The position numbers and the translations under genes are program-made. From Agrobacterium tumefaciens (GTDB lineage: Bacteria > Pseudomonadota > Alphaproteobacteria > Rhizobiales > Rhizobiaceae): 64,000 bases of DNA. The notes below the pieces were generated by a model that did not search any database, had not been told where the DNA came from, and saw only the letters and a list, made by a program, of their open reading frames with translations. The stretch spans positions 2,415,001 through 2,479,000 of the forward strand of contig NZ_CP039903.1 of NCBI RefSeq assembly GCF_005221385.1. The letters are read 5' to 3'. Shown here one piece after another: positions 1-9,487 of the stretch (the stretch's first letter is position 1; every line of letters begins with the position of its first letter).

Positions 1-275
1 TGATCCTGATGACGGCCAAGCAGGACATGAAGTGCGGCGACTATTATAAATCCGTCATCGCAAACCTTTTAGCCGACATTATCAGCGACGGTATCGACGC
101 GAAGGTCTATGCGCCGGCGGATATTCCGCCGCTCGCGGAAACCGTGCTCCACGCGCTGACAAGCGTTATCCATCCCGTCCTCCTTGCACGGGAAGATATC
201 GGCAATTTGGCAACACGTTGTGATCAACTCGTCGATTTAATCGACGCCGGATTGCGCAATCCGCTTGCTAAGTGA
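1..275 (+). CDS. TetR-family regulator, C-terminal fragment (cut by window edge)
   Basis: The reading frame is open from the window edge, so only the last ~90 residues of a longer protein are present. The segment is helical and hydrophobic with no DNA-binding helix-turn-helix, which would lie upstream of the window. It precedes an RND efflux operon on the same strand. In Agrobacterium the ameABC pump is known to be accompanied by a TetR-type repressor, AmeR, so this is plausibly the ligand-binding domain of that repressor. The family call rests on context and size only, because the diagnostic N-terminus is missing. Confidence 0.55.
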   Translation, partial: ILMTAKQDMKCGDYYKSVIANLLADIISDGIDAKVYAPADIPPLAETVLHALTSVIHPVLLAREDIGNLATRCDQLVDLIDAGLRNPLAK

Positions 276-299
276 CGATTCCCTATTTACGTCACCTTC

Positions 300-334
300 T
301 CGCAATTGCTTGCGAAGCGCCTAAGCCTGCGCTT
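300..334. promoter_or_regulatory. Two adjoining perfect inverted repeats upstream of the RND operon
   Basis: TCGCAA-TTGC-TTGCGA occupies 300-315 and AAGCGC-N8-GCGCTT occupies 315-334. They lie in the 202-bp gap between the TetR-like gene and the efflux adaptor gene. TetR repressors bind short palindromes beside the promoter they control, so these are candidate operators. A weak transcription-termination role for the upstream gene is an alternative. Only the symmetry is seen directly. Confidence 0.35.
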
Positions 335-370
335 CTATGCGCGTGGCGGTCCGGAATGAATGTGATGACG

Positions 371-390
371 AAGGCCCCCAATAAGGCCTT
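371..390 (+). terminator. Weak stem-loop after the TetR-like gene
   Basis: AAGGCC, an 8-nt loop and GGCCTT form a perfect 6-bp stem about 95 nt after the regulator stop codon. No run of T follows, so intrinsic termination would be weak at best. It could equally be part of the efflux operon's 5' leader. Confidence 0.25.
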
Positions 391-477
391 TCCTGTCATA
401 CCTGCTCCTCCCGGACGCGCATCCGCCGAGCGACATTGCGCTTATAGTTGAATGCGATCGATACGCAGGGAAGAACA

Positions 478-1680
478 ATGAGCCGACGTATTTTACCCCT
501 ATTTGCTTCTCTGTGTGTAACCGCGGTTCTTGCGGGATGCAGCGATGGCGGCGAGAGCAGCCAGACCGCCGGCCAGGGTGCCGAGCGCCCACCGTCACCG
601 GTCAGCATCATCGTGATGAAGACCAGCGAATATCCCTTGACCACCGTTCTTCCCGGCCGCGCCAGCGCGTTCCAGACGGCGGAAATCCGCCCGCGCGTTA
701 CCGGCATCATCCGCGAAATTCCTTTCAAGGAAGGCAGCGAAGTCAAGCAGGGCGATGTTCTCTACCAGATCGAGGACAACACCTATATGGCGGAGGTGGC
801 GCAGGCCAAGGCTAGCGTGGCGAAGGCCGAAGCAAGCGTTCCGAGCGCCGAGGCAAACCTTGCCCGTTACGAGCGGCTGGTCAACAGCGGCGCAACCCAG
901 ATCGAATATGAAAACGCCAAGGTGACGCTGTTGCAGGCCCAGGCCGATGTGGCCCAGACCAAGGCGGCGCTGGAAACAGCTGAAATCAACCTCGATCTCA
1001 CCAAGGTCCGCGCGCCCTTCGACGGCATTACCAGCGCGACTGCTTTCAGCATTGGCAACGTGGTCACGGCGAACCAGACAACGGCTTTGACGACGCTGCG
1101 CCGCATCGATCCGATCTATATCGACCTGATGGAATCGAGCATCAATCTCCTGCGCCTGAAAAAAGCGATCTCGTCGGGCCAGCTCGGCGGCGATACGAAG
1201 GAAACGGGTATTCACCTGACGCTGGAAGACGGCACAGAATACAAGCATGACGGCAAGATCGACATGTCGGACATGGCGGTGAGCGAAACCACGGGCACCT
1301 TCTCCATTCGCGCCCTCTTCGAGAACCCGGACGATCTGCTGCTTCCCGGCACCTATGTCCGCGCCACGCTGACCATCGGCAAGGAAAAGGGTTTCCGCAT
1401 TCCGCAGCGCGCCGCAAGCCGCAACGCCAATGGCGAGCTGACGGCAAAGTTCGTGACCGCGGAAAACAAGGTGGAAACCCGCACCTTCCCCTCCAGCCAG
1501 CAGTCGGGCAACGCCTGGCTGGTGACGGAAAACGTCAAGGATGGCGACAAGCTCATCGTCGACGGCTTCCAGTGGATTGCCGATGGTGCGACGGTCGCAC
1601 CGGTTGAAGTGACCATCGACGATCGCGGTATCGTCGTTATGCCGCAGCAAGCTCAGCCTGCCGCCGCCCCCTCGAAATAA
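478..1680 (+). CDS. ameA: RND efflux periplasmic adaptor lipoprotein (AmeA/AcrA family)
   Basis: Membrane-fusion subunit of a tripartite drug efflux pump, linking inner-membrane pump and outer-membrane channel in the periplasm. The protein is 400 aa. It starts with a lipoprotein signal peptide ending in LAGC, lipidated at Cys21. A first beta-barrel/lipoyl part follows, then an alanine- and glutamine-rich coiled-coil hairpin at roughly 100-175, then a second lipoyl half beginning VRAPFDG. The ATG at 478 was chosen over a TTG 30 nt upstream because GGGAAGA sits just before it and because the signal peptide then starts correctly. It is first in an operon with pump (54-nt gap) and channel. The symbol follows the Agrobacterium ameABC arrangement and is less certain than the family. 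Confidence 0.9.
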   Translation: MSRRILPLFASLCVTAVLAGCSDGGESSQTAGQGAERPPSPVSIIVMKTSEYPLTTVLPGRASAFQTAEIRPRVTGIIREIPFKEGSEVKQGDVLYQIEDNTYMAEVAQAKASVAKAEASVPSAEANLARYERLVNSGATQIEYENAKVTLLQAQADVAQTKAALETAEINLDLTKVRAPFDGITSATAFSIGNVVTANQTTALTTLRRIDPIYIDLMESSINLLRLKKAISSGQLGGDTKETGIHLTLEDGTEYKHDGKIDMSDMAVSETTGTFSIRALFENPDDLLLPGTYVRATLTIGKEKGFRIPQRAASRNANGELTAKFVTAENKVETRTFPSSQQSGNAWLVTENVKDGDKLIVDGFQWIADGATVAPVEVTIDDRGIVVMPQQAQPAAAPSK

Positions 1681-1734
1681 ACATGAGCACGACCCACCCC
1701 GCTCGAAGCTCGTAAAAGGTAAGGCAGGACTGCC

Positions 1735-4700
1735 ATGGCCCATTTCTTCATCAGGCGCCCCGTTTTTGCATGGGTTATCGCCATCGTCATCATGCTGGGC
1801 GGCGCATTGGCAATTGCGACCCTCTCCATCTCGCAATATCCCGATATTGCGCCGACGACGGTACGCGTCAGCGCGACCTATAACGGCGCCAGCGCCGAAA
1901 CCGTCGAGAAATCGGTGACGACCATCATCGAGGACGGCATGACCGGCCTCGACGACCTCACCTATATGACCTCGTCGTCCTCCACCGGCAGCGCCGAAGT
2001 GACGCTGACCTTCGGCAATACCATCCTGCCGGACATCGCGCAGGTTCAGGTGCAGAACAAGCTGCAGCTCGTCCAGTCGCAACTGCCCGACACCGTGCAG
2101 CAACAGGGTCTTCAGGTCAGCCGCTCCACATCGAGCATTCTGATGGTTGGCGCGCTGATCTCAACCGACGGCAAGCGCAACTCCGCCGATCTCGGCGACG
2201 TGTTCTCCTCGCGCGTCGAAGACCAGATCAAGCGCCTTGAAGGCGTGGGCAGCATCAACGTCTTCGGCTCCGAATATGCGATGCGTATCTGGCTGGATCC
2301 CTTCAAGCTCAACAAATACCAGCTGACCACGGCTGACGTGACCAGCGCCATCGAGAGCCAGAACACCCAGGTTTCCGTCGGTTCGCTTGGCGCCGTACCC
2401 GCCGTCAAGGGCCAGCAGCTCAATGTGACCGTGACGGCGCAGAGCCAGCTGACCACGGTTGCCGATTTCGAATCGGTCATCCTGAAAGTCGAGAAGGATG
2501 GCGCAACCGTTCGCCTCAGCGACGTCGCCCGCATCGAAATCGGCCAGGAAACCTATGGCGGCGATTCCCGCTCCAATGGTCGCCCGTCTGCCGGTTTCGC
2601 GGTCAACCTCGCCACGGGCGCCAACGCGCTCGACACGGCAGCACGCGTGAAGTCTGCACTTTCCGCCGTCGAAGGCTCGCTGCCGGAAGGCGTCGCGATC
2701 GAATATCCCTACGACACGACGCCCTTCGTAAAGCTGTCGATCGAGAAAGTGGTGCACACGCTGATCGAGGCGATCATCCTCGTCTTCGTCGTGCTTCTGG
2801 TGTTCCTGCAGAACCTCAGAGCCACCTTCATTCCGATGATTGCGGTGCCCGTCGTGCTTCTCGGCACGTTCGGCGTGCTCGCGCTGACAGGATATTCGAT
2901 TAATACGCTCACCATGTTCGCCATGGTTCTGGCAATCGGCCTTCTCGTCGATGACGCCATCGTCGTCGTCGAAAACGTCGAACGCATCATGTCGGAAGAG
3001 GGACTGTCGCCGGTCGAGGCAACCGAAAAGTCGATGGGCGAAATTACCGGTGCGATCATCGGCATCGCGCTCGTCCTGACTGCCGTTTTCATCCCGATGG
3101 CCTTCTTCGGCGGATCGACGGGCATCATCTACCGCCAGTTCTCGATCACCATCGTCTCGGCCATGCTGCTTTCGGCAGTGGTCGCCATCGTTCTGACGCC
3201 GGCGCTCTGCGCTACGATGCTGAAGCCGATCGACCATCACAAGAAGCAGCGCGGACCGGGAGCGTGGTTCAACCGCGGCTTCGGCAAGACGACGGACGGC
3301 TATGTTTCCTCCATCGGTTACCTGCTGAAGCGGCCCCTGCGTGTCATGATCCTCTTCGCGATCGTGATCGGCGGCTGCGCCTGGTTCTTTTCCAAACTGC
3401 CCAGCTCGTTCCTGCCGCAGGAAGACCAGGGCGTGCTTCTGACGATCATCCAGACACCGACCGGTTCCAACATCGAGCGGACCAACGAGGTGGTGAAGCA
3501 GGTCGAAAACTACTTCCGCGAAAAAGAAGCCAACAATGTCGAATCAGTTTTCGGCGTGCTCGGCTTCAGCTTCGGCGGTTCCGGCCAGAACAACGCCATC
3601 GTCTTCACCAAGCTCAAGGATTTCGCCGAGAGAACCGCACCCGATCAGCACGCCGGCGCCATCGTGCAGCGCGCGATGGGCACTTTCTTCGGTTTCCGCG
3701 ATGCGCAGGTGTTCCCGCTTCTGCCGCCGGCAATTCAGGGCATGGGCACATCGAGCGGTTTCTCGATGTATCTCGTGGATAGCGGCCGCAACGGCACCGA
3801 GGCACTGACCGCTTCTTCCAAGGAACTGATCGCGCTTGCCACCGGCAATCCGAAGATCAGTTCGCTTCGAAGCGACAGTCAGGACAATGAAACGCAGATG
3901 AAGATCATTCTCGACCAGGAAAAGATGGGGGCCATGGGCGTCGATCTCTCCTCCGTGAACCTCATGCTGTCGACGATCTTTGCGGGCCGGGATGTCAATG
4001 ACTTCACCCTGAACGGCGAACTCAAGCCAGTTTATGTGCAGGGCGATGCGCCCTACCGCATGCAGCCGGATGATCTCAAATTCTGGTATGCCCGCAACAC
4101 CAGCGGCGAGATGGTGCCTTTCTCCTCCTTCAGCGAGGTGAAATGGATCAACGCTCCGCCGTCTCTCGCCCGTTTCAACGGCACGGGCGCGATTTCGCTC
4201 GAAGGCACCGCCGGCGCCGGCGTTGCATCCGGTGACGCCATGGACGAAATGGAACGGCTGACGGCAAGCCTGCCGGGCGGTTACACCGTGGCGTGGCAGG
4301 GCATTTCCTACCAGGAACGCCTTTCCGGCTCGCAGGCGCCGATGCTCTACGCGCTGTCGGTGCTGATCGTGTTCCTTTGCCTTGCCGCCCTTTATGAGAG
4401 CTGGTCGATCCCCTTCTCGGTCATCATGGCCGTGCCGGTGGGCGTCCTCGGCGCATTGACCGCAGCCCATTTCTTCGGCCAGTCGAACGACGTCTACTTC
4501 AAGGTGGGCCTGCTGACGACCATCGGCCTTGCGGCGAAAAACGCGATTCTGATCGTCGAATTCGCCAAGGAAAGGCAGGAACACGGGCTAACTCTGCTGG
4601 AAGCAACGCTGGAAGCAGCGAAGCTTCGCCTGCGTCCGATCATCATGACATCGCTCGCCTTCATCCTCGGTGTCGTGCCTCTCGCAATCGCAACCGGAGC

Positions 4701-4824
4701 GGGTTCTGCTGCGCAAAATGCAATCGGTATCGGGGTGCTGGGTGGTATGCTTTCTGCAACACTCCTCGGAATTTTCTTCGTTCCGTCCTTTTTCGTCATC
4801 ATTCGTCGCCTTTCAAGGCGTTAA
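1735..4824 (+). CDS. ameB: RND multidrug efflux pump, inner-membrane subunit (AmeB/AcrB, HAE1 family)
   Basis: Proton-driven drug exporter of the hydrophobe/amphiphile RND family, acting as a trimer in the inner membrane. At 1029 aa it is full length for the family. The N-terminus FFIRRPVFAWVIAIVIML is the standard first membrane helix. Two periplasmic loops of about 300 residues separate helices 1/2 and 7/8. The proton-relay pair is visible as Asp406-Asp407 in LLVDDAIVVVENVER, and the helix-10 lysine lies in GLAAKNAILIVEFAKER. AGGCAGGA precedes the ATG. It lies between adaptor and channel genes and is probably co-transcribed with them under the upstream TetR-type regulator. Confidence 0.95.
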   Translation: MAHFFIRRPVFAWVIAIVIMLGGALAIATLSISQYPDIAPTTVRVSATYNGASAETVEKSVTTIIEDGMTGLDDLTYMTSSSSTGSAEVTLTFGNTILPDIAQVQVQNKLQLVQSQLPDTVQQQGLQVSRSTSSILMVGALISTDGKRNSADLGDVFSSRVEDQIKRLEGVGSINVFGSEYAMRIWLDPFKLNKYQLTTADVTSAIESQNTQVSVGSLGAVPAVKGQQLNVTVTAQSQLTTVADFESVILKVEKDGATVRLSDVARIEIGQETYGGDSRSNGRPSAGFAVNLATGANALDTAARVKSALSAVEGSLPEGVAIEYPYDTTPFVKLSIEKVVHTLIEAIILVFVVLLVFLQNLRATFIPMIAVPVVLLGTFGVLALTGYSINTLTMFAMVLAIGLLVDDAIVVVENVERIMSEEGLSPVEATEKSMGEITGAIIGIALVLTAVFIPMAFFGGSTGIIYRQFSITIVSAMLLSAVVAIVLTPALCATMLKPIDHHKKQRGPGAWFNRGFGKTTDGYVSSIGYLLKRPLRVMILFAIVIGGCAWFFSKLPSSFLPQEDQGVLLTIIQTPTGSNIERTNEVVKQVENYFREKEANNVESVFGVLGFSFGGSGQNNAIVFTKLKDFAERTAPDQHAGAIVQRAMGTFFGFRDAQVFPLLPPAIQGMGTSSGFSMYLVDSGRNGTEALTASSKELIALATGNPKISSLRSDSQDNETQMKIILDQEKMGAMGVDLSSVNLMLSTIFAGRDVNDFTLNGELKPVYVQGDAPYRMQPDDLKFWYARNTSGEMVPFSSFSEVKWINAPPSLARFNGTGAISLEGTAGAGVASGDAMDEMERLTASLPGGYTVAWQGISYQERLSGSQAPMLYALSVLIVFLCLAALYESWSIPFSVIMAVPVGVLGALTAAHFFGQSNDVYFKVGLLTTIGLAAKNAILIVEFAKERQEHGLTLLEATLEAAKLRLRPIIMTSLAFILGVVPLAIATGAGSAAQNAIGIGVLGGMLSATLLGIFFVPSFFVIIRRLSRR

Positions 4825-4973
4825 CAAAACAAAAATGGGCTGTGCCAACCGTTAATACGCTGCTAGAAATGTTGCCGATTTGGCTAATGCACGTTTCTAC
4901 GGCATATCGACCGCGCAGCCCATTTGCCAGCAAGCCGCGCTCGGTAAGCCAACCAGAGAATTGGGAAAATTAC

Positions 4974-6416
4974 ATGCTGTCTATTCGCGCTACTCTTCCC
5001 CTGACAATGCTGCTGCTTTCAGGCTGCGTCGTCGGACCCGACCACAAGACGCCGGAAATCCAATTGCCGGGAAAGTTTGCGGAAGCCGGAAAAACCAGTA
5101 ATGGCGACATCAGCAACGTTGCATGGTGGACGGCCTTTAACGACAACCGCCTGAACGGTTACGTTTCCACCGGCCTGGCGCAGAACCTTACCGTGATGCA
5201 GGCGATCGAGCGCATCAATCAGGCGCAGGCCCAGGTGATCACGGAGGGCGCCGGCGGCCTGCCGAGCCTCACGGCGCAGGGTCAACACCAGATCAGCGAG
5301 ACCAAGGGCAGCTACCGTGACACTCCCGTCACCAACGTGTCTTCCGGCGGCTTCAGCGTTTCCTGGTTCCTTGACCTCTTCGGCCGCTACCGCCGCGCAA
5401 CCGAAAGCGCCAATGCATCGCTGGATGCCGCCTACTCCACGGTCGACGTTCAGCGCCTGACGCTGATTTCGGCCGTCGCCGCCGCCTATATCGACGTGCG
5501 CTACTATCAGGAACGTCTGGAGATCGCTCGCCAGAACCTGGGTTCGCGCCGCGAAACGCTTGATCTGACCAAGTTGCAGCTCGAAGCGGGTGCGGCCTCG
5601 CGCCTCGATGTCGTCCAGTCCGAAGGTCTGGTCAATTCCACACTGTCGCAGATACCCGGCCTCGAAACCAGCTTCCGCAGGGCAGCACATCGCATCGCGA
5701 CCCTGCTCGGCATGCCGGCCTCGTCGCTCATTACCGAACTGCAGAAGGGCGCACGCCAGCCTGTTGCGCGCGCAGTTCCCCGCACCGGTATCCCGGCCGA
5801 CCTGATCCGCAACCGTCCTGACATCCGCGTCGCCGAACGCAATCTTGCCGCTGCGGTCGCCACGATCGGTGTAAGCGAGGCTCAACTTTATCCGAGCATC
5901 GAGCTTGGTGGCGCGATCACCCCGAGCTACAATTTCCTGAGTGGCGGCTCGAGAGGAACGGCCAACAGCTGGTCCTTCGGTCCAAGCCTCACTCTTCCGA
6001 TCCTTGATGGCGGCAGGCTCCGCGCCAATGTCGACATCGCCAACTCACAGGCACGCGAGCAATATCTCGTCTGGAAGGCGACCGTTCTCACCGCCGTGGA
6101 AGAAGTCGAAAATGCTCTGGCCGCCATCAATCGCGACCAGCGTACCGTGGACGCGCTGAGAAAGACCGTCGCCTCCTACCAGGAAGCGCTGCAGCTCTCC
6201 ACCGCCAGCTATCGCGATGGTGCATCGTCTTTGCTCGATGTTCTGGATGCCCAGCGTTCGGTCTCGGATGCGCAGGCAAACCTTGCCACGGCGATCCAGA
6301 CGACCGCGCAGGATTATGTCTCGCTCAACGTGGCTCTCGGTGGCGGTTATGCCGTTGGCCAGCCTGCCCCGAAGAAGCCGGCTGGCCCAACCCGGACCGC
6401 CGCAAAGTCCATGTAA
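4974..6416 (+). CDS. ameC: Outer-membrane efflux channel lipoprotein (AmeC/OprM/NodT family)
   Basis: TolC-like channel that completes the RND pump across the outer membrane. The 480-aa protein has a lipoprotein signal MLSIRATLPLTMLLLSGC (Cys18 lipidated), followed by VGPDHKTP typical of the OprM/NodT family. Two repeated halves contain the long alpha-barrel helices, for example TAEINL-like and SVSDAQANLATAIQTTAQDYV segments. The start at 4974 was chosen over one 132 nt upstream because the shorter form begins directly with the signal peptide. The gene follows the pump gene after 149 nt, with no promoter or terminator recognised between them. Confidence 0.92.
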   Translation: MLSIRATLPLTMLLLSGCVVGPDHKTPEIQLPGKFAEAGKTSNGDISNVAWWTAFNDNRLNGYVSTGLAQNLTVMQAIERINQAQAQVITEGAGGLPSLTAQGQHQISETKGSYRDTPVTNVSSGGFSVSWFLDLFGRYRRATESANASLDAAYSTVDVQRLTLISAVAAAYIDVRYYQERLEIARQNLGSRRETLDLTKLQLEAGAASRLDVVQSEGLVNSTLSQIPGLETSFRRAAHRIATLLGMPASSLITELQKGARQPVARAVPRTGIPADLIRNRPDIRVAERNLAAAVATIGVSEAQLYPSIELGGAITPSYNFLSGGSRGTANSWSFGPSLTLPILDGGRLRANVDIANSQAREQYLVWKATVLTAVEEVENALAAINRDQRTVDALRKTVASYQEALQLSTASYRDGASSLLDVLDAQRSVSDAQANLATAIQTTAQDYVSLNVALGGGYAVGQPAPKKPAGPTRTAAKSM

Positions 6417-6435
6417 GAAAAGCCGCAAGGCAAAC

Positions 6436-6465
6436 AAAAAGCCCGCGTCTCGACGCGGGCTTTTT
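6436..6465. terminator. Rho-independent terminator between ameC and efp (bidirectional)
   Basis: AAAAAGCCCGCGTC is followed by a two-base centre and its exact reverse complement GACGCGGGCTTTTT. A-run and T-run flank the GC stem, so it can terminate ameC on the plus strand and efp on the minus strand. Confidence 0.9.
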
Positions 6466-6485
6466 GTTGTTCAGGGCACAAATAA

Positions 6486-6511
6486 AAAAGCACCGGTCGC
6501 CCGGCGCTTTT
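6486..6511. terminator. Second terminator, closer to efp
   Basis: AAAAGCACCGG-TCGC-CCGGCGCTTTT pairs with one mismatch, with A/T runs on both sides. It sits 20 nt past the efp stop codon and most likely ends efp transcription on the minus strand. Confidence 0.75.
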
Positions 6512-6530
6512 GTTTAACCGGCCGTCAGGC

Positions 6531-7100
6531 TCAGTTCTTGGCGCGTTCGACGTAGGAATTGTCTTCCGTCGCGATGACCACGCGGATACCGGCATCGATA
6601 TGCGGCGGCACCATGGTGCGGATACCGTTGGAGAGAATTGCCGGCTTGTAGGAAGAAGACGCCGTCTGGCCCTTCACGACCGGTTCCGTTTCCATGATTT
6701 CCAGCGTGACGTGGCGCGGCAGTTCGACGGACAGCGGATTGCCTTCGTGAATGGAAAGAACGCAGGTCATGCCTTCCTGCAGGTAGGCCTTCTGATCACC
6801 CATCGTATCCACGTCGACAACGACCTGATCGTAGTTTTCCGGGTTCATGAAGTGGAAGCCTTCGCCGTCTTCATAAAGGAACTGGAAGTTCAGGTCTTCA
6901 ACGAAAGCACGCTCGACCTGCTCGGTGGTGCGCCAGCGCTCGGAGACCTTCACGCCGTCAACGATGCGGCGCATGTCCACCTGCGTAACCGGCGTGCCCT
7001 TGCCTGGGTGGAAGTTCTGCGCGGTAAGAACGACGTAAAGCTTGCCGTCCACGTCGAGAACATTGCCCTTGCGGACGGATGAGGCGATAACCTTGACCAT
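6531..7100 (-). CDS. efp: Elongation factor P
   Basis: EF-P rescues ribosomes stalled at consecutive prolines. The protein is 189 aa, the normal length, with KOW-like domain I, OB domain II and the C-terminal OB domain III ending in [19 protein letters not shown]. The modified residue is Lys34 in FHPGKGTP, the position that receives beta-lysine in enterobacteria. The ATG at 7100 has AAGGAAG just upstream. A longer frame exists, but its extra residues do not resemble EF-P. The gene is divergent from genes for the two modifying enzymes EpmA and EpmB, which supports a beta-lysylated EF-P. The third enzyme, EpmC, is not in the window. Confidence 0.97.
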   Translation of the reverse strand: MVKVIASSVRKGNVLDVDGKLYVVLTAQNFHPGKGTPVTQVDMRRIVDGVKVSERWRTTEQVERAFVEDLNFQFLYEDGEGFHFMNPENYDQVVVDVDTMGDQKAYLQEGMTCVLSIHEGNPLSVELPRHVTLEIMETEPVVKGQTASSSYKPAILSNGIRTMVPPHIDAGIRVVIATEDNSYVERAKN

Positions 7101-7351
7101 ATGACTTCCTTGTAACTCGATGAAATGCGTCGTAAAGGACTGCGCGGCAGCACCGGCCCCGGCAGACATTTTGTCTTTTTTCTGGGGCGCAACTACCTTA
7201 AATCCGCGCGAATTGCCAGCCTTCTACAGCAATTCGCGGAAGAGTGCCTAGCGGTTTTCCGCCCGGAATTGCTTTAAATGACGCGATCAGGCGTTTTGCG
7301 GACTGTTTAGCCGCAATCGGACGCCGCAGAGAAGACGGAAACGAAGAAAAG

Positions 7352-8416
7352 ATGCGCGCAAGCAACGAGACAATGTCGCCATGGTGGACGCCGGACGTCC
7401 ACGCCGACCGCCGCGCTTTTCTCATTGGCCGCAATGCGATCCAGTCAGCATTTCGCAGCTATTTCGCCCGCGCCGATTTTCTCGAAGTCGATACTGCCAC
7501 GTTGCAGATTTCTCCGGGCAACGAAGCCCATCTGCACGCTTTCGCCACTGAGGGCCTCACCCCGGCTGGCCAGACCGTATCGCTCTATCTTCACACTTCG
7601 CCGGAATTCGCCTGCAAGAAACTGCTGGCCGCCGGTGAAAAACGGATTTCCTGTTTCGCCCATGTTTATAGAAACCGCGAAAGGGGCCCCCTGCACCATC
7701 CGGAATTCACCATGCTGGAATGGTATCGGGTCGGCGAAACCTACGAGAGCCTGATGAAGGACAGCGCCGATCTTCTGGCGCTGGCCGCCGAAACCACGGG
7801 CACAAAAAACTTCACCTATCGCGGCCGCAGCGTCGATCCTTTCCTGGAGCCGGAGCGTCTGAGCGTCGCCGAAGCCTTCGAGCGATATGCGCGAATTGAC
7901 CTTCTGGCCACCATCAGCCGAAACGGCGAGACGGACGTGCACCACCTTGCCGCCAGCCTCACCAATGCCGGCATCCGCGTCGCCGACGATGACACCTGGG
8001 CGGATATGTTCAGCCGTGTCATCGTCGAGCGGGTGGAGCCGGAACTGGGTTTCGGCCGCGCCACCATTCTGGATGAATACCCGACCAGTGAAGCAGCCCT
8101 TGCCCGCAAGTCTGCGAAGGATGCGCGCGTTGCGGAGCGTTTCGAGCTTTATGCCTGCGGCGTGGAACTGGCCAACGCCTTCGGTGAATTGACCAACGCT
8201 GCCGAGCAGCGGCGGCGCTTCGAAATGGAAATGGCCGAGAAACAGCGGGTCTATGGCGAGACCTATCCGCTGGACGAGGATTTTCTGGCGGCTCTTGCCA
8301 TCATGCCGCAAGCCAGCGGCATTGCGCTCGGTTTTGACCGGCTGGTAATGCTGGCAACCGGCGCTCCCCGTATCGATCTCGTCATGTGGGCGCCCGTTGC
8401 GGAATATGGACGATGA
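7352..8416 (+). CDS. epmA: EF-P--(R)-beta-lysine ligase
   Basis: A class II lysyl-tRNA-synthetase paralog that lacks the tRNA anticodon-binding domain and attaches beta-lysine to Lys34 of EF-P. The protein is about 354 aa. Visible motifs are class II motif 2 (HVYRNRERGPLHHPEFTMLE) and motif 3 (GIALGFDRLVML). There is no N-terminal OB domain, which separates it from LysS. The start is uncertain: ATG 7352 is used, ATG 7373 is possible, and a longer frame begins at 7244 but adds unconserved-looking residues. It is divergent from efp across 251 bp and overlaps the downstream epmB by 4 bp (ATGA). Confidence 0.93.
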   Translation: MRASNETMSPWWTPDVHADRRAFLIGRNAIQSAFRSYFARADFLEVDTATLQISPGNEAHLHAFATEGLTPAGQTVSLYLHTSPEFACKKLLAAGEKRISCFAHVYRNRERGPLHHPEFTMLEWYRVGETYESLMKDSADLLALAAETTGTKNFTYRGRSVDPFLEPERLSVAEAFERYARIDLLATISRNGETDVHHLAASLTNAGIRVADDDTWADMFSRVIVERVEPELGFGRATILDEYPTSEAALARKSAKDARVAERFELYACGVELANAFGELTNAAEQRRRFEMEMAEKQRVYGETYPLDEDFLAALAIMPQASGIALGFDRLVMLATGAPRIDLVMWAPVAEYGR

Positions 8417-9477
8417 CAAGGCTTGAAACCATCAAGACACCTGAAGCACTCGTCGAAGCGGGGCTGGTCGAGGCCAGCGCGCTGGAGAGCCTGCGCGCCG
8501 TGACCCAGCGTTACGCGCTGGCGATCACGCCGGCCATTGCCGGGCTGGTGGATAGCGGCGATCCGAACGATCCGATCGCCCGGCAATTCGTCCCGGATCC
8601 AGCCGAACTCGTCCACCTTCCGGAAGAGCGGGACGATCCGATCGGCGACGACGCCCACAGCCCGGTGCATGGCATCGTTCACCGTTATCCCGACCGGGTC
8701 CTATTGAAGGCGGTGCATGTCTGCCCGGTCTATTGCCGTTTCTGTTTCCGTCGCGAAATGGTCGGCCCGCAGGGCAACGGCATGATGAGCCCGGAGGAGC
8801 TGGACGCCGCATTTGACTACATAAATGCCAACCCGGCCATCTGGGAAGTCATCCTTACCGGCGGCGATCCGCTGGTGCTCTCGGCGCGACGCCTGTCCGA
8901 CCTGATGAAGCGGTTAAAAGACATACCGCATGTGAAGATCGTTCGCTTCCATACCCGCGTGCCGGTGGTCGATCCCGACCGCATCGACGCGGCGCTGATC
9001 GATGCACTGAAGGCAAGCGGCAAGACCACCTATGTTGCCCTGCACGCCAATCACGCGCGCGAACTCGGCGACGAAGCCAGAAGCGCCTGCGCGCGGCTGA
9101 TTGATGCCGGCATAGCCATGGTCAGCCAGACGGTGCTTCTGAAGGGCGTCAATGACGACCCGGCAATTCTAGCGGAGCTGATGCGCGCCTTTGTTGAGAC
9201 GCGCATCAAGCCCTATTACCTGCATCATCCCGATCTTGCCCCCGGCACCGGCCATTTCCGGCTGACGATCGAAGAGGGCCAGCGAATCGTTTCCGCTTTG
9301 CGGGGAAATCTCTCCGGTCTCTGCCAGCCGACCTATGTTCTCGACATACCCGGCGGCCACGGCAAGGCGGCAATTGGCAGAAATGCGGCCGAAAAAACCC
9401 GCGAGGGCTGTTATTCCATATCCGATTTCAACGGAAACGATCATATTTATCCGCCGCAGACAGCCGGCAGCAATTAA
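8413..9477 (+). CDS. epmB: EF-P beta-lysylation protein EpmB (lysine 2,3-aminomutase family radical-SAM enzyme)
   Basis: Converts (S)-alpha-lysine to (R)-beta-lysine, the donor for EF-P modification. The protein is 354 aa. The radical-SAM cluster motif is CX3CX2C at Cys104, Cys108 and Cys111 (VCPVYCRFCFRREM). The predicted PLP lysine is Lys318 in IPGGHGKAAIG. It is shorter than clostridial lysine 2,3-aminomutases, as EpmB proteins are. The start at 8413 gives an ATGA overlap with epmA, suggesting translational coupling; an upstream frame would overlap epmA by 30 nt. Confidence 0.92.
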   Translation: MTRLETIKTPEALVEAGLVEASALESLRAVTQRYALAITPAIAGLVDSGDPNDPIARQFVPDPAELVHLPEERDDPIGDDAHSPVHGIVHRYPDRVLLKAVHVCPVYCRFCFRREMVGPQGNGMMSPEELDAAFDYINANPAIWEVILTGGDPLVLSARRLSDLMKRLKDIPHVKIVRFHTRVPVVDPDRIDAALIDALKASGKTTYVALHANHARELGDEARSACARLIDAGIAMVSQTVLLKGVNDDPAILAELMRAFVETRIKPYYLHHPDLAPGTGHFRLTIEEGQRIVSALRGNLSGLCQPTYVLDIPGGHGKAAIGRNAAEKTREGCYSISDFNGNDHIYPPQTAGSN

Positions 9478-9487
9478 AAAAAACATA

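Noticed and set aside
595..2103. A 502-codon open frame on the minus strand opposite the efflux adaptor and pump
   Set aside because: It mirrors two well-supported genes, has the biased composition of an antisense shadow in high-GC DNA, and shows no recognisable domain.
2161..3240. A 359-codon minus-strand frame opposite the RND pump
   Set aside because: Rich in Asp, Arg and His as typical for antisense frames; no ribosome-binding site or family motif.
7244..7351. N-terminal extension of epmA
   Set aside because: The extra 36 residues are not like EpmA and have no ribosome-binding site; a later ATG fits family length better.
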